Below are positions 43,548-53,883 of a stretch of DNA of 64,000 nucleotides, piece after piece (the stretch's first letter is position 1; each line of letters starts with the position of its first letter). The notes beneath the pieces are model-generated. The model ran no database searches and was not told the DNA's origin. It saw only the letters and a program-made list of their open reading frames with translations. The stretch comes from Undibacterium sp. CCC3.4 (GTDB lineage: Bacteria > Pseudomonadota > Gammaproteobacteria > Burkholderiales > Burkholderiaceae_D). A program made the position numbers and the translations under genes. Where the stretch lies: NCBI RefSeq assembly GCF_034347425.1, contig NZ_CP133779.1, positions 3,348,001 to 3,412,000 of the forward strand. Direction: 5' to 3'.

Positions 43548-45518
43548 ATGTCGACAGAGAAATTGGTGCTCAGGACTTTCATCAGAAACCCGAACCTACT
43601 GAGTGGCGCTGCCATCATGGCGATGGCAAGCGCTTTTTTATTGTCTGGATGCGGTGGACTGGATAAACCGGCCGTCGTGCAGCGCAATGAGCAGGCGTGT
43701 ACAGATTTCGAGCAATTGGTCAATGGCGATTGGTACCGGTCTGTGCAGCGCACGAGTGGCGACGATATACCCGATGCATTTTCGGATTTACCGGAACAGA
43801 ATTATCAATCTTTACTGACGGCCTTAGAGGCGGCGGCAAGCTCGCCGCTCGCTGACGAGAATAGCGATTTAGGTAAACTTGTACGCCTGTTTGTCAGTCA
43901 GTCACAGCCTGCACCCGCTACGATGGTGGCCTTAAATGAAGAGTGGCAACTGGTGGATAGCATGGCACAAGTCCAGGAAGTACCGGTTGTAATGGCGAAG
44001 CTACTGCTGCTCGGCACTGTATTGCCCCTGAAGTTAAGTACTCAAACTAATCAAGAGGAAGATGTTGAGCCAGTGGAGCTGAAGTTAGCGCCAAATTATT
44101 TGGGTTTCCAAGGCAATACAGTGGAAGCGCGGCGTGAGCATATTGCACGTATGCTGGGCGCGGCTGGTGTTTCTGCCGATCAAGCTGCTATCGATGCGGC
44201 AGCGGTCGAGCGTATGGAGCAGCGGATCAACCGACCGGAAAACTCAACGCCGACTTCGATGATGTTCGATATTTTGGCTTTCAAGCAGCAGCTTGGCGTG
44301 GCAGCTAAGGTGGAAGTGGATGCGGCTACGGCAGCTACCTTGTCGCAAATGATGGCTGAGTTCACCCTGCCGCAGTGGAAGAGTTTCTTTAAGTGGCGGC
44401 TCTTGAAAAGTTTCAGTGCCTATCTTCCAGGGCAGTTTTCAGCTGAGGAAAAACGCTGGAAAACTGGGTGGCAGCCACAGTTTTTAGCTGAGCAAAACGG
44501 CTCGAGTATCAAGACGCCAATCGACAATCGGGTCCGTTTTTTAGCAGCGCTGATGCCGGATACCTTGAACCGCTTCTTTGTGGAAAAGCTGATAGGTCCA
44601 AATAAACTGGCTGCTGTCAACACCATGATGCAGGAGTTGAAGCACGAGATGCGTGCACGAATCGAGACACGTGCCTGGTTGAGCCAGGTTGGCAGGGATG
44701 CGGCACTTCACCGGCTCGTTACCATGGCAATGGTGGTAGTTCAACCCACGAGGTGGATCGATTACAGCAAGCTCACTGTCGACGCGAACGACGCCTTGGC
44801 TAATATCAAGCGTGTGAATCAGTTGAACTTTGCCGAACAGGTTCAGAGTGCTGGGGCACTGCCAAGACTCGGTGCAAAGGGAGGATATGGTTGGAGTGAA
44901 CCAAATCCCAGATATGTACCCGGCCGCAATGCGATGGTGGGCGACGTCAGTATGATACTGACATCGCCTATGGTAGATTTTGAAAACAACATCGCATTTA
45001 CCTACGGTTTTCTTGGTGCCTCCATCCTCGCCCATGAGATGGCACATGGTTTTGATGCCAGCGGTACGCAGGCAGCACCATCGTATTTTCCGCTTCCAAT
45101 GGCGATGGGGTTGGCAAACAGCGATATCAGCTATTTCAAGTCCATGGAAGATCGCCAATACCACCACTATAGCGCGTATGCGCAGAATGTACTCGGCGTA
45201 CAGATCCCGATTTTACGTGTGACGAATGAAGATATGGCTGATCTGATTGGCTTGGAAGTCGCAACACAGTTGGTTCAGAAAAAGTGGCCAGGTGCGGCGG
45301 CGGCGGACCAATTCTTCAAGGGATATGCCGCTTCTCATAGAGATGCCGCTACCTTCGATGAGCTACGAGATTACGCATCCTACGTGCCCGCTCATGCGGT
45401 AAATAGATACCGGATAAATGGTGTATTGTCCAACTCGCAAGCATTTGCTGCCAATTATGGCTGTACAGCAGGTGACCCGATGGTACGGGCGGATAAGGAC
45501 CGTATTAGCTTGTGGTGA
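43548..45518 (+). CDS. M13 (neprilysin-like) metallopeptidase, predicted lipoprotein
   Basis: About 656 aa. A signal peptide ends in lipobox LLSGC (Cys35), so export and lipid anchoring are predicted. Zinc motif HEMAH (His496) with the second-ligand region TNEDMADLIGLEVA, and the C-terminal RYRINGVLSNSQAFAANYGC match M13 peptidases. Family members cleave peptides; the usual ExxxD motif appears as EDMAD. The third conserved block (substrate-binding N-A-F/Y-Y-x-P) is not obvious, so the protein is divergent. ATG 43,548 follows TGGAG. It stands alone between a MITE and a small membrane-protein gene. Confidence 0.82.
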   Translation: MSTEKLVLRTFIRNPNLLSGAAIMAMASAFLLSGCGGLDKPAVVQRNEQACTDFEQLVNGDWYRSVQRTSGDDIPDAFSDLPEQNYQSLLTALEAAASSPLADENSDLGKLVRLFVSQSQPAPATMVALNEEWQLVDSMAQVQEVPVVMAKLLLLGTVLPLKLSTQTNQEEDVEPVELKLAPNYLGFQGNTVEARREHIARMLGAAGVSADQAAIDAAAVERMEQRINRPENSTPTSMMFDILAFKQQLGVAAKVEVDAATAATLSQMMAEFTLPQWKSFFKWRLLKSFSAYLPGQFSAEEKRWKTGWQPQFLAEQNGSSIKTPIDNRVRFLAALMPDTLNRFFVEKLIGPNKLAAVNTMMQELKHEMRARIETRAWLSQVGRDAALHRLVTMAMVVVQPTRWIDYSKLTVDANDALANIKRVNQLNFAEQVQSAGALPRLGAKGGYGWSEPNPRYVPGRNAMVGDVSMILTSPMVDFENNIAFTYGFLGASILAHEMAHGFDASGTQAAPSYFPLPMAMGLANSDISYFKSMEDRQYHHYSAYAQNVLGVQIPILRVTNEDMADLIGLEVATQLVQKKWPGAAAADQFFKGYAASHRDAATFDELRDYASYVPAHAVNRYRINGVLSNSQAFAANYGCTAGDPMVRADKDRISLW

Positions 45519-45585
45519 GTTTTTCCAGAGCATTTATTTATCAGATCTGAGTGGAAAGCCAGGGAAGCGCTTCCTTAATTTTCCA

Positions 45586-45819
45586 TCACGGCAAGCTCAG
45601 GTCTAAACCGAGCTTGTTGGCAAGGAAGTAGGTAAATAGCCCCAAGCCCAGCAGCGTGAGTACGAAGACTGCGGCTACCTTGCCGCTCGCACGCAGCACG
45701 GCGTGCTTGTCCGTCGTCTTTTCCTGTTGATCGTAATGCCACTTGATGGCGAAGAACATGCCCGTGCCGAGCACGATAAGCTTGAACAACACTAAGACTA
45801 TCGGGACCCAATCCATCAT
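45586..45819 (-). CDS. Small inner-membrane protein
   Basis: 77 aa, two transmembrane segments (VPIVLVLFKLIVLGTGMFFAI and VAAVFVLTLLGLGLFTYFLA) joined by a charged loop (KWHYDQQEKTTDKHAVLR). ATG 45,819 follows ATAGGAAAA. A second overlapping frame at 45,575-45,838 is rich in Arg/Ala and lacks such structure. Function unknown; similar short proteins occur in Burkholderiales (family impression only). Confidence 0.65.
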   Translation of the reverse strand: MMDWVPIVLVLFKLIVLGTGMFFAIKWHYDQQEKTTDKHAVLRASGKVAAVFVLTLLGLGLFTYFLANKLGLDLSLP

Positions 45820-45984
45820 TTTTCCTATTTTTAAGCAAGTAATTGTCACCATTTTAGCCTGAGGATCTGTACTTCAAAGCAATTTCCACAGATTGAGACA
45901 ATATGTCCTGATTGAAAGGAAGGGCTGGAACCTATTCTTTGCAGAAACAGTATTTTTGAGGGAATAACCGCTTCGGCAACATGG

Positions 45985-46040
45985 TTGACTAATTTAGTCG
46001 GGTATTGTAAGGTGAATTGTTGACTAAATTAGTCAACAAT
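45985..46040 (+). promoter_or_regulatory. suf promoter with two GACTAA palindromes
   Basis: TTGACT (45,985-45,990) and TAAGGT (46,008-46,013) are 17 bp apart. GACTAA-T-TTAGTC (45,987-45,999) overlaps the -35; a perfect 25-bp palindrome with arms ATTGTTGACTAA around one A (46,016-46,040) covers the likely start point. The half-site TTGACTAA resembles Rrf2-family (IscR type) operators. No such regulator is encoded nearby. Confidence 0.7.
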
Positions 46041-46068
46041 TATGACCGACATGAAAAGGTGATTTCTG

Positions 46069-46413
46069 ATGGTAATGACACTGACGGAAAATGCAGCAAA
46101 AAAGATTTTGGCGCAGTTGATCAAGAACGGTAAGGGCATAGGTTTGCGCGTAGGAGTTAAAAAAGTAGGCTGTTCCGGTTTTGCCTACACCTTCGCTTAC
46201 GCCGAAGCCGTGGGGGCTGATGATCAGGTGTTCGATTCGCATAATGCGAGGCTGGTGGTCGATACGGCCAGCTTGCCATTTTTGGATGGCGCACAGCTGG
46301 ATTTCGTCAAGGACGGATTCAATGAAACTTTTAAATTCAATAACCCGAACGCCGCGAGTGAGTGCGGTTGCGGGGAGAGCTTTAATCTGAAAAAAGACCG
46401 CAGCGTGCCATAA
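46069..46413 (+). CDS. sufA: A-type Fe-S carrier SufA
   Basis: 114 aa. A-type carrier with the three cluster Cys in VGCSGFAY and ECGCGESF. It passes Fe-S clusters from the SufBCD scaffold to clients. ATG 46,069 (or 46,075) follows AAAAGGTGA. First gene of the cluster, 86 bp before sufB, directly behind the palindromic promoter. A second A-type carrier, ErpA, is encoded at the distal end. Confidence 0.88.
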   Translation: MVMTLTENAAKKILAQLIKNGKGIGLRVGVKKVGCSGFAYTFAYAEAVGADDQVFDSHNARLVVDTASLPFLDGAQLDFVKDGFNETFKFNNPNAASECGCGESFNLKKDRSVP

Positions 46414-46499
46414 GCCGCCACTCTGCCACGCACACCGTCAGGTTTGTTCAAGAGGTCTGATTTTATCTATTTCGCTGGGATAATATTGAGGTAAGTGTA

Positions 46500-47932
<1,433 letters not shown>

Positions 47933-47936
<4 letters not shown>

Positions 47937-48739
47937 TTTACCCAGACAGCAAAACCTTATTGGAAGTACGCGGATTATGCGCGAGCGTGAATGGCATCGC
48001 TATCTTGAAGGATCTCGATTTTACTGTGAAGAGTGGTGAAATCCACGCCCTCATGGGGCAAAACGGTTCCGGCAAGAGCACCTTTGCGAAAGTGCTGGCC
48101 GGTCACCCTGCCTATGTAGTGACAAACGGTAGCGTGCTCTTTGAGGGGCAGGACTTGTTAGCGCTGAAACCGGAAGAACGGGCGCGGGCCGGCTTTTTTC
48201 TGGCCTTTCAATATCCGATTGAAGTACCCGGGGTGGGCAACAGCCAGTTCCTGCGCCTGACTTACAATACGGTGCAAAAACAGCGCGGCAAGGAAGAGCT
48301 TGACCCGCTGGAGTTTGACGATTTTGTGCGGGAAAAAATGCAGCTGCTGGAGATGCATGCAGATTTCCTTGACCGTAGCGTCAACGCAGGTTTCTCCGGC
48401 GGTGAAAAAAAACGCAATGAAATATTGCAGATGGCTTTGCTCGAGCCGCTGGTGGCGGTGCTCGATGAAACCGATTCTGGCCTCGATATCGATGCACTCA
48501 GAATTGTCGCACAGGGAGTCAAGCAGCTCTCGAATCAGGGCAATGCCATCGTCATGGTGACGCACTATCAGCGTTTGCTGAACTACATCGTGCCCGACTT
48601 TGTGCACGTGATGGAGGGCGGGCGCATCATCAAGACCGGTGATAAAGCCTTGGCGCTGGAGTTGGAGGCACGCGGTTACGATTGGGTCAGTGCCGACTAT
48701 GCGGCAGCCGCACAGGCGAGCGGGAGTGTTTGCATATGA
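47933..48739 (+). CDS. sufC: Fe-S assembly ATPase SufC
   Basis: 268 aa ABC-type ATPase without a transporter partner. Walker [17 protein letters not shown], signature [13 protein letters not shown], Walker [17 protein letters not shown] and the switch His in MVTHYQRLL. It powers SufBD for cluster assembly. Overlaps sufB and sufD by 4 bp. Confidence 0.95.
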
Positions 48740-50085
48740 ACACCGCCAACATACCAATTCCTGACCTTGTCAGCACTTACCTGGCACAGCTGTTGGCGGC
48801 ACAGCCGCCACCCTTTGACAGCCGGTGGCCGTGGCTTACTATGCTGCGCAGCGAGGCGCTCGCGCACGCCCAAGGCTTGAACCTGCCAACTACACGTGAT
48901 GAGGAATGGCGCTTTACCGATATTTCTCTTCTGAGCAAGACCGAATTTTCACCGGCGCAGAGTGCGACGCAGTTAGAGTTGTCAGAAATTGCACACTTTT
49001 TTATTGAGGAAGCCGCGCAGCGCTTGGTATTTGTGGATGGTCGGTTCGCCGCACATTTGTCAACGCCAATAAGTGGCCTTGGCGCAGAGCATGGGATCGT
49101 GGTTTCCAATCTATCGGCGGCACTTGCCACACACGCCAGTACGATAGAGACGCATCTCGGCCAGCATGCGGTATTGAACAGCGATGTGTTTGCGGCGCAC
49201 AATACTGCATTCTTACAGGATGCTGCCGTGGTGCTGGTGCCGCGTGGCGTCGTGGTAGCGGCGCCAGTACATTTACTGTTTATCGCAACCCAGAAAGAGG
49301 TGGTCAGCACACCGCGGTGTTTACTTGTTGCCGAAGCGGACAGTGCGGTAACGGTGATCGAGGAGTATGTCGTGTTGTACCGCCCACGGTGGCAGGAGGA
49401 AGCGCATTTTACCAACGCGGTGAGTGAAATTGCGCTGGCTGATCAGGCTCAGGTGCAGCACGTGCGGATACAGCGCGAAGGCAGCCATGCATTTCATCTT
49501 GCTCACTGTGCGGTTGCGCTGGGGCGCGCCAGTCATTATCAGTCGGTGAATCTGGCACTTGGCGCACGCATTTCACGTTATCAGCTCAGTGTGCTGCAAC
49601 AACAAGAGGCTGCCACCTGCACGCTCGACGGCTTGACTCTGATCTCGGGGCGACAAGTGGCCGATACCCATACCTGTATCGATCATGCCATGCCACATGG
49701 CACTAGCCGCCAGCTCCATAAATGTATCGTCGGTGGCAGTGCGCATGCTGTTTTTAATGGCAAGGTCATGGTGCGCCCAGGTGCACAGCACAGCGATGCG
49801 CAACAGTCAAACCGTAATCTGCTATTGACCAATAAGGCACATATCGACACCAAGCCACAACTGGAAATTTTTGCTTCCGATGTGAAATGCACGCATGGTG
49901 CGACCGTTGGTCAGCTCGATGATGATGGGCTGTTTTATCTACAGAGCCGCGGCTTGTCTCGCGCCGCTGCACGTAATTTGCTGACGTATGCCTTCGCTGC
50001 CGAGCTGATCGATCGTATTCCGGTGGCTTCGCTTAGACGCCAACTTGAGCAGACCGTGCTTGAACAAACGACGAGCCTGTCATGA
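48736..50085 (+). CDS. sufD: Fe-S assembly protein SufD
   Basis: About 449 aa from ATG 48,736, which overlaps the sufC stop (the frame runs further up inside sufC). Characteristic blocks: TTRDEEWRFTDISLL, ADTHTCIDHAMPHGTSRQL, GKVMVRPGAQHSDAQQSNRNLL, ADVKCTHGATVGQLDDDGLFYLQSRG-type DVKCTHGATVGQLDDD. Partner of SufB in the scaffold. Stop overlaps sufS. Confidence 0.94.
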   Translation: MNTANIPIPDLVSTYLAQLLAAQPPPFDSRWPWLTMLRSEALAHAQGLNLPTTRDEEWRFTDISLLSKTEFSPAQSATQLELSEIAHFFIEEAAQRLVFVDGRFAAHLSTPISGLGAEHGIVVSNLSAALATHASTIETHLGQHAVLNSDVFAAHNTAFLQDAAVVLVPRGVVVAAPVHLLFIATQKEVVSTPRCLLVAEADSAVTVIEEYVVLYRPRWQEEAHFTNAVSEIALADQAQVQHVRIQREGSHAFHLAHCAVALGRASHYQSVNLALGARISRYQLSVLQQQEAATCTLDGLTLISGRQVADTHTCIDHAMPHGTSRQLHKCIVGGSAHAVFNGKVMVRPGAQHSDAQQSNRNLLLTNKAHIDTKPQLEIFASDVKCTHGATVGQLDDDGLFYLQSRGLSRAAARNLLTYAFAAELIDRIPVASLRRQLEQTVLEQTTSLS

Positions 50086-51335
50086 AGACTCAGATGACAG
50101 CAAGCCCAGCAGTCGGCTTTCCGCTTGAGCGGATTCGTGCCGACTTTCCTATTCTTAAGCTTAAGCTCAATGGCAAGCCGCTGGTGTATCTCGATAATGC
50201 GGCTTCGAGCCAGATGCCGTATCAAGTGATCGATCGTCTGGTGCGGTATCAGAGCACGCAGCATGCCAATATTCATCGTGCCGTGCATACCCTGTCGGAG
50301 CTGGCGACCGCCGAATTTGAAGCGGCGCGCCGGACTTTGCAGCATTTCATTCACGCGCGCGAAGAACGTGAGGTGATCTTCACCAGTGGCACCACCGATG
50401 CCATCAATTTGGTGATGCATGCTTATGGCCGCAAGTTCATCGGGCCCGGCGATGAAATTATTCTGACCATGCTTGAGCATCATTCAAACATCGTGCCGTG
50501 GCAAATGTTGGCGCAAGAGAAGGGTGCGACGCTACGCGTGGTGCCGCTCAACGATGCCGGTGAGTTGCTGATTGATGCATACGAGCAGCTGTTCAATGCG
50601 CGCACCAAGTTTGTCGGCGTCACCCATGTCTCGAATGCGCTGGGCACGATTAATCCGGTCAAACAGATGATCGCTTTTGCCCATGCGCGCGGGGTGCCGG
50701 TGCTGGTAGATGGTGCCCAAGCCGTGCCGCATCTGGCGGTCGACGTACAGGATCTCGATTGCGATTTTTATGCATTTTCTGGGCACAAGCTGTGTGGTCC
50801 GACTGGAATTGGCATTTTATTCGGCAAAGCCGCGTTGCTGGAACAGATGCAGCCATTTAAGGGTGGCGGCGACATGATTTTGTCGGTCACCTTCGAGAAA
50901 ACTACCTACAACACGATTCCGTATAAATTCGAGGCCGGCACACCACCGATCGCCGCGGCGATCGGGCTTGCTGCTGCGGTTGATTATCTGTCGGCAATCG
51001 GGATGGCGGCGATTGCCGCGCATGAATTGGCGCTGCTGGATTACGCTACCGCGCAGATGCGTGAGATTCCCGGTGTGCAACTGATCGGCACCGCTGCGCA
51101 TAAGGCCGCCGTGCTCTCGTTCGTGCTCGACGGGGTGCATCCGCACGATATTGGCAGCTTGCTCAATGTGGAAGGCGTGGCAGTACGTACCGGCCATCAT
51201 TGCGCGCAGCCGCTGATGCAGCGTTTTAAAGTACCGGCGACGGCGCGCGCTTCATTTGCGTTTTACAACAGCATGGCAGAAGTTGATGCCTTGATCGCCG
51301 GCATTCACGCCGTGCAGAAAGTGTTTGTCTCATGA
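50082..51335 (+). CDS. sufS: Cysteine desulfurase SufS
   Basis: 417 aa, PLP enzyme that releases sulfur from cysteine. PLP Lys in YAFSGHKLCGPTGIG, catalytic Cys in RTGHHCAQPLMQRF, conserved VYLDNAASSQMP and HRAVHTLSELAT. The sequence belongs to the SufS (group II) type. It is paired with SufU rather than SufE. Overlaps sufU by 4 bp. Confidence 0.95.
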   Translation: MKTQMTASPAVGFPLERIRADFPILKLKLNGKPLVYLDNAASSQMPYQVIDRLVRYQSTQHANIHRAVHTLSELATAEFEAARRTLQHFIHAREEREVIFTSGTTDAINLVMHAYGRKFIGPGDEIILTMLEHHSNIVPWQMLAQEKGATLRVVPLNDAGELLIDAYEQLFNARTKFVGVTHVSNALGTINPVKQMIAFAHARGVPVLVDGAQAVPHLAVDVQDLDCDFYAFSGHKLCGPTGIGILFGKAALLEQMQPFKGGGDMILSVTFEKTTYNTIPYKFEAGTPPIAAAIGLAAAVDYLSAIGMAAIAAHELALLDYATAQMREIPGVQLIGTAAHKAAVLSFVLDGVHPHDIGSLLNVEGVAVRTGHHCAQPLMQRFKVPATARASFAFYNSMAEVDALIAGIHAVQKVFVS

Positions 51336-51847
51336 CTGATCCCAGAGCGCTGTATCAAGAGCTGATTCTTGAGCACAATAAGAAGCCCCGCAATTACGGT
51401 AGGCTGGCCTGTCGCAGCCACCATGCCGTGGGCCACAATCCTTTGTGCGGCGATCATATCGATGTTGAACTCGATATGGGCAAAGAGCCGGGCTGTGAGC
51501 TGGCGGGCGGGTGTATCGAAGGCATCGCGTTTGAGGGGGCTGCCTGCGCGATTTGTCAGTCGTCGGCATCGATGATGACGCTGGCTGTTAAAGGCAAGAC
51601 GCGTAGCGAGGCCGAAATCGTCATTGCTGAGTTTCTCGCCATGGCGACCGGCAAGCTTGCCTTGGCCGATGCCCCTCATCTGGGTCGGCTGCGGGTATTT
51701 TCCGGCATCCGCGATCTGCCGGTGCGTGTCAAATGCGCGATTCTGCCGTGGCACACATTGCATGCCGCGCTCAATGCCAAAGCGTGTAGTGAGGATGATT
51801 CTGGAGAGGATGGCTTAGCCACTGCCACCACCGAGGCGCGGTCATGA
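51332..51847 (+). CDS. sufU: Sulfur-transfer/scaffold protein SufU
   Basis: 171 aa. IscU/SufU fold with Cys ligands in NPLCGDHIDVEL, ACAICQSSASMM and VKCAILPWHTL; the ~20-residue insert between the first and second Cys is typical of SufU. In characterised systems SufU binds zinc and accepts persulfide from SufS. The acidic C-terminal ~25 residues are not conserved. Confidence 0.9.
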   Translation: MTDPRALYQELILEHNKKPRNYGRLACRSHHAVGHNPLCGDHIDVELDMGKEPGCELAGGCIEGIAFEGAACAICQSSASMMTLAVKGKTRSEAEIVIAEFLAMATGKLALADAPHLGRLRVFSGIRDLPVRVKCAILPWHTLHAALNAKACSEDDSGEDGLATATTEARS

Positions 51848-51868
51848 AATTATATTTAAGGAATGAGC

Positions 51869-52429
51869 ATGCCGAAAATTGCTGAAATTGACGATACCCC
51901 GAATCCGAATGCGGTGAAGTTTACGCTCTACGAGCCGCTGAGCTGGGGCATTCCACACTCTTATGAGAATGCCGCGCAAGCGCAGGACGATGCGCTTGCG
52001 CGTGCCTTGTTTGAGATCGAACACGTGAAGAATGTGTTTTACGTCGACCGCTGGCTTACCGTCACCCAAGACGGCGATGCTGACTGGCCAGAGTTAGTTC
52101 GTTTGATTGCATTGCCCTTGCGTGCGGCACCGGCGGCGGCAGCGCAATCGGTCGCCACGCTGGCGGCAGCAAACCAAGCGATGCAAGATCTCAGTGCCGA
52201 AGATCAGCGGCGTTTGGAGCAGATCAATGCCTTACTCGATGAGCAAATCCGCCCCTCGCTACAAGGCGATGGCGGTGATCTGCATGTGATTGGTTTGGCG
52301 GGCAATTATTTGAGCATCCATTACCAGGGGGCTTGTGGCACTTGTCCGAGTTCGATCTCGGGTACCCTCAAAGGCATAGAAAATCTGCTGCGGGTCATCG
52401 CGCCGGAGATTGTGGTGTTGGCGGTGTAA
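51869..52429 (+). CDS. Nfu-type Fe-S carrier (Nfu N-domain plus NifU C-domain)
   Basis: About 186 aa. N-terminal Nfu_N domain (IDDTPNPNAVKFTLYEPL, VKNVFYVDRWLTVTQ) and C-terminal NifU-like domain with the CxxC cluster motif GACGTCPSSISGTLKGIE. An Ala-rich linker joins them. ATG 51,869 is preferred over 51,863 because AAGGA then has normal spacing. Nfu proteins are known to deliver 4Fe-4S clusters to LipA and aconitase, both encoded just downstream. Confidence 0.9.
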   Translation: MPKIAEIDDTPNPNAVKFTLYEPLSWGIPHSYENAAQAQDDALARALFEIEHVKNVFYVDRWLTVTQDGDADWPELVRLIALPLRAAPAAAAQSVATLAAANQAMQDLSAEDQRRLEQINALLDEQIRPSLQGDGGDLHVIGLAGNYLSIHYQGACGTCPSSISGTLKGIENLLRVIAPEIVVLAV

Positions 52430-52503
52430 AGGCTTGAGCATTGGGTCAATAGTGAACCACAAGCAAACAAACAAAGAAGTCAGCGAGCGAGGACACATAT
52501 AAC

Positions 52504-53496
52504 ATGAGTACGGAAACCATTACATTTAGAAATGTTGTCTCTGAATTGCCCTATCCAAGTCAGAGTCATCGGCCCGACCAGCAAAGAGACGCGCAGAAGA
52601 CCAAGCGCGAGTATATAGGTTCTGAAGACCGATTGCCAAAGCCCTCCTGGATACGCGCCAAGGCGGCTTTATCGAGCGGCCGTTATAACGACATCAAGGA
52701 AATCGTGCGGTCGAATGCTTTGGTGACAGTGTGTTCGGAAGCATCCTGCCCGAATATCGGCGAATGTTGGAGTAAAGGCACGGCGACCTTCATGATCATG
52801 GGGGATAAATGCACGCGGCGCTGTCGGTTTTGTCATGTCAGTACCGGTCGCCCCGATGCACTTGATGCCAATGAACCTGAGCGGCTGGCCAAAACGATTG
52901 CTTTAATGAAGCTCAATTACGTCGTCATTACCTCGGTTGATCGCGATGATTTAGCCGATGGCGGTGCCAGTCACTTTGTTGAATGTATTCGCCAGATACG
53001 GATGCAAGCCGCGGCCACGCGGATAGAAATTTTGACGCCTGACTTCGGTGGTCGGCTCAATCTGGCGTTGGGAATTCTCAGCGCTGCGCCGCCAGACGTG
53101 CTCAATCACAATATTGAGACCGTACCGCGTCTGTACAAGGAAGCGCGGCCCGGTGCCGATTTTCAGAACTCACTCAATCTGTTGTTTCGGTTTAAGCAAG
53201 CCCACCCAAGCATACCGACTAAATCGGGGATCATGCTAGGCCTGGGTGAGACCGATGCCGAGGTTCTGCAAGTCATGCATGACTTGCGTGCACACCAGGT
53301 CACCATGTTGACCATCGGCCAGTATCTTCAACCATCGGGTGGGCATTTGCCGGTATGCCGCTATGTCCACCCCGATGTGTTCAAAGTATTTGAGCAAGCG
53401 GCTTACCAGATGGGTTTTGTGAATGCTGCGTGCGGCCCTATGGTACGTAGTTCCTACCACGCTGATGAGCAAGCCGCTCGTGCCGGCGTAATTTAA
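52504..53496 (+). CDS. lipA: Lipoyl synthase
   Basis: 330 aa. Radical SAM enzyme inserting two sulfurs into octanoyl chains. Auxiliary cluster motif [13 protein letters not shown] and radical SAM motif CTRRCRFC are intact; the C-terminal [10 protein letters not shown] supplies the Ser ligand of the auxiliary cluster. Also [16 protein letters not shown] [12 protein letters not shown]. No lipB is adjacent; lipA here sits in the Fe-S cluster instead, probably because it is an Fe-S client. ATG 52,504 follows AGGACA. Confidence 0.95.
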   Translation: MSTETITFRNVVSELPYPSQSHRPDQQRDAQKTKREYIGSEDRLPKPSWIRAKAALSSGRYNDIKEIVRSNALVTVCSEASCPNIGECWSKGTATFMIMGDKCTRRCRFCHVSTGRPDALDANEPERLAKTIALMKLNYVVITSVDRDDLADGGASHFVECIRQIRMQAAATRIEILTPDFGGRLNLALGILSAAPPDVLNHNIETVPRLYKEARPGADFQNSLNLLFRFKQAHPSIPTKSGIMLGLGETDAEVLQVMHDLRAHQVTMLTIGQYLQPSGGHLPVCRYVHPDVFKVFEQAAYQMGFVNAACGPMVRSSYHADEQAARAGVI

Positions 53497-53521
53497 TCAT
53501 ATTATTTACTTGGAGTTGTAT

Positions 53522-53872
53522 ATGAATGCAATTGTTGAAATGCCGGCAGCGATCATTTTCACAGAAAATGCCGCGATGAAAGTCGCCCAAATGATTGAAG
53601 AAGAGGGTAACCCAGACTTGAAGTTACGCGTGTTTGTGCAAGGCGGTGGCTGCTCGGGTTTTCAGTATGGTTTTACCTTCGATGAGGTGGCCAATGAAGA
53701 CGATACCAGCATGCTGAAAAATGGCGTGCAATTGCTGGTCGATTCTATGAGTTATCAGTACTTGGTTGGTGCAGAAATCGATTATAAGGATGACCTCGAA
53801 GGCGCACAGTTCGTCATCAAAAATCCTGCTGCGACTTCGACCTGCGGTTGTGGATCATCGTTTTCGGTTTGA
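53522..53872 (+). CDS. erpA: A-type Fe-S carrier ErpA
   Basis: 116 aa. [37 protein letters not shown] and [11 protein letters not shown] give the three ligands; the sequence [16 protein letters not shown] is ErpA-like. It delivers clusters to essential client proteins. ATG 53,522 follows TTGGAGT. Ends 11 bp before serA. Confidence 0.92.
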   Translation: MNAIVEMPAAIIFTENAAMKVAQMIEEEGNPDLKLRVFVQGGGCSGFQYGFTFDEVANEDDTSMLKNGVQLLVDSMSYQYLVGAEIDYKDDLEGAQFVIKNPAATSTCGCGSSFSV

Positions 53873-53883
53873 TAGGAATGGGA

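Noticed and set aside
45575..45838. Second frame overlapping the small membrane protein
   Set aside because: Arg/Ala-rich with no membrane or domain features; the other frame gives two clean membrane segments and a good start.
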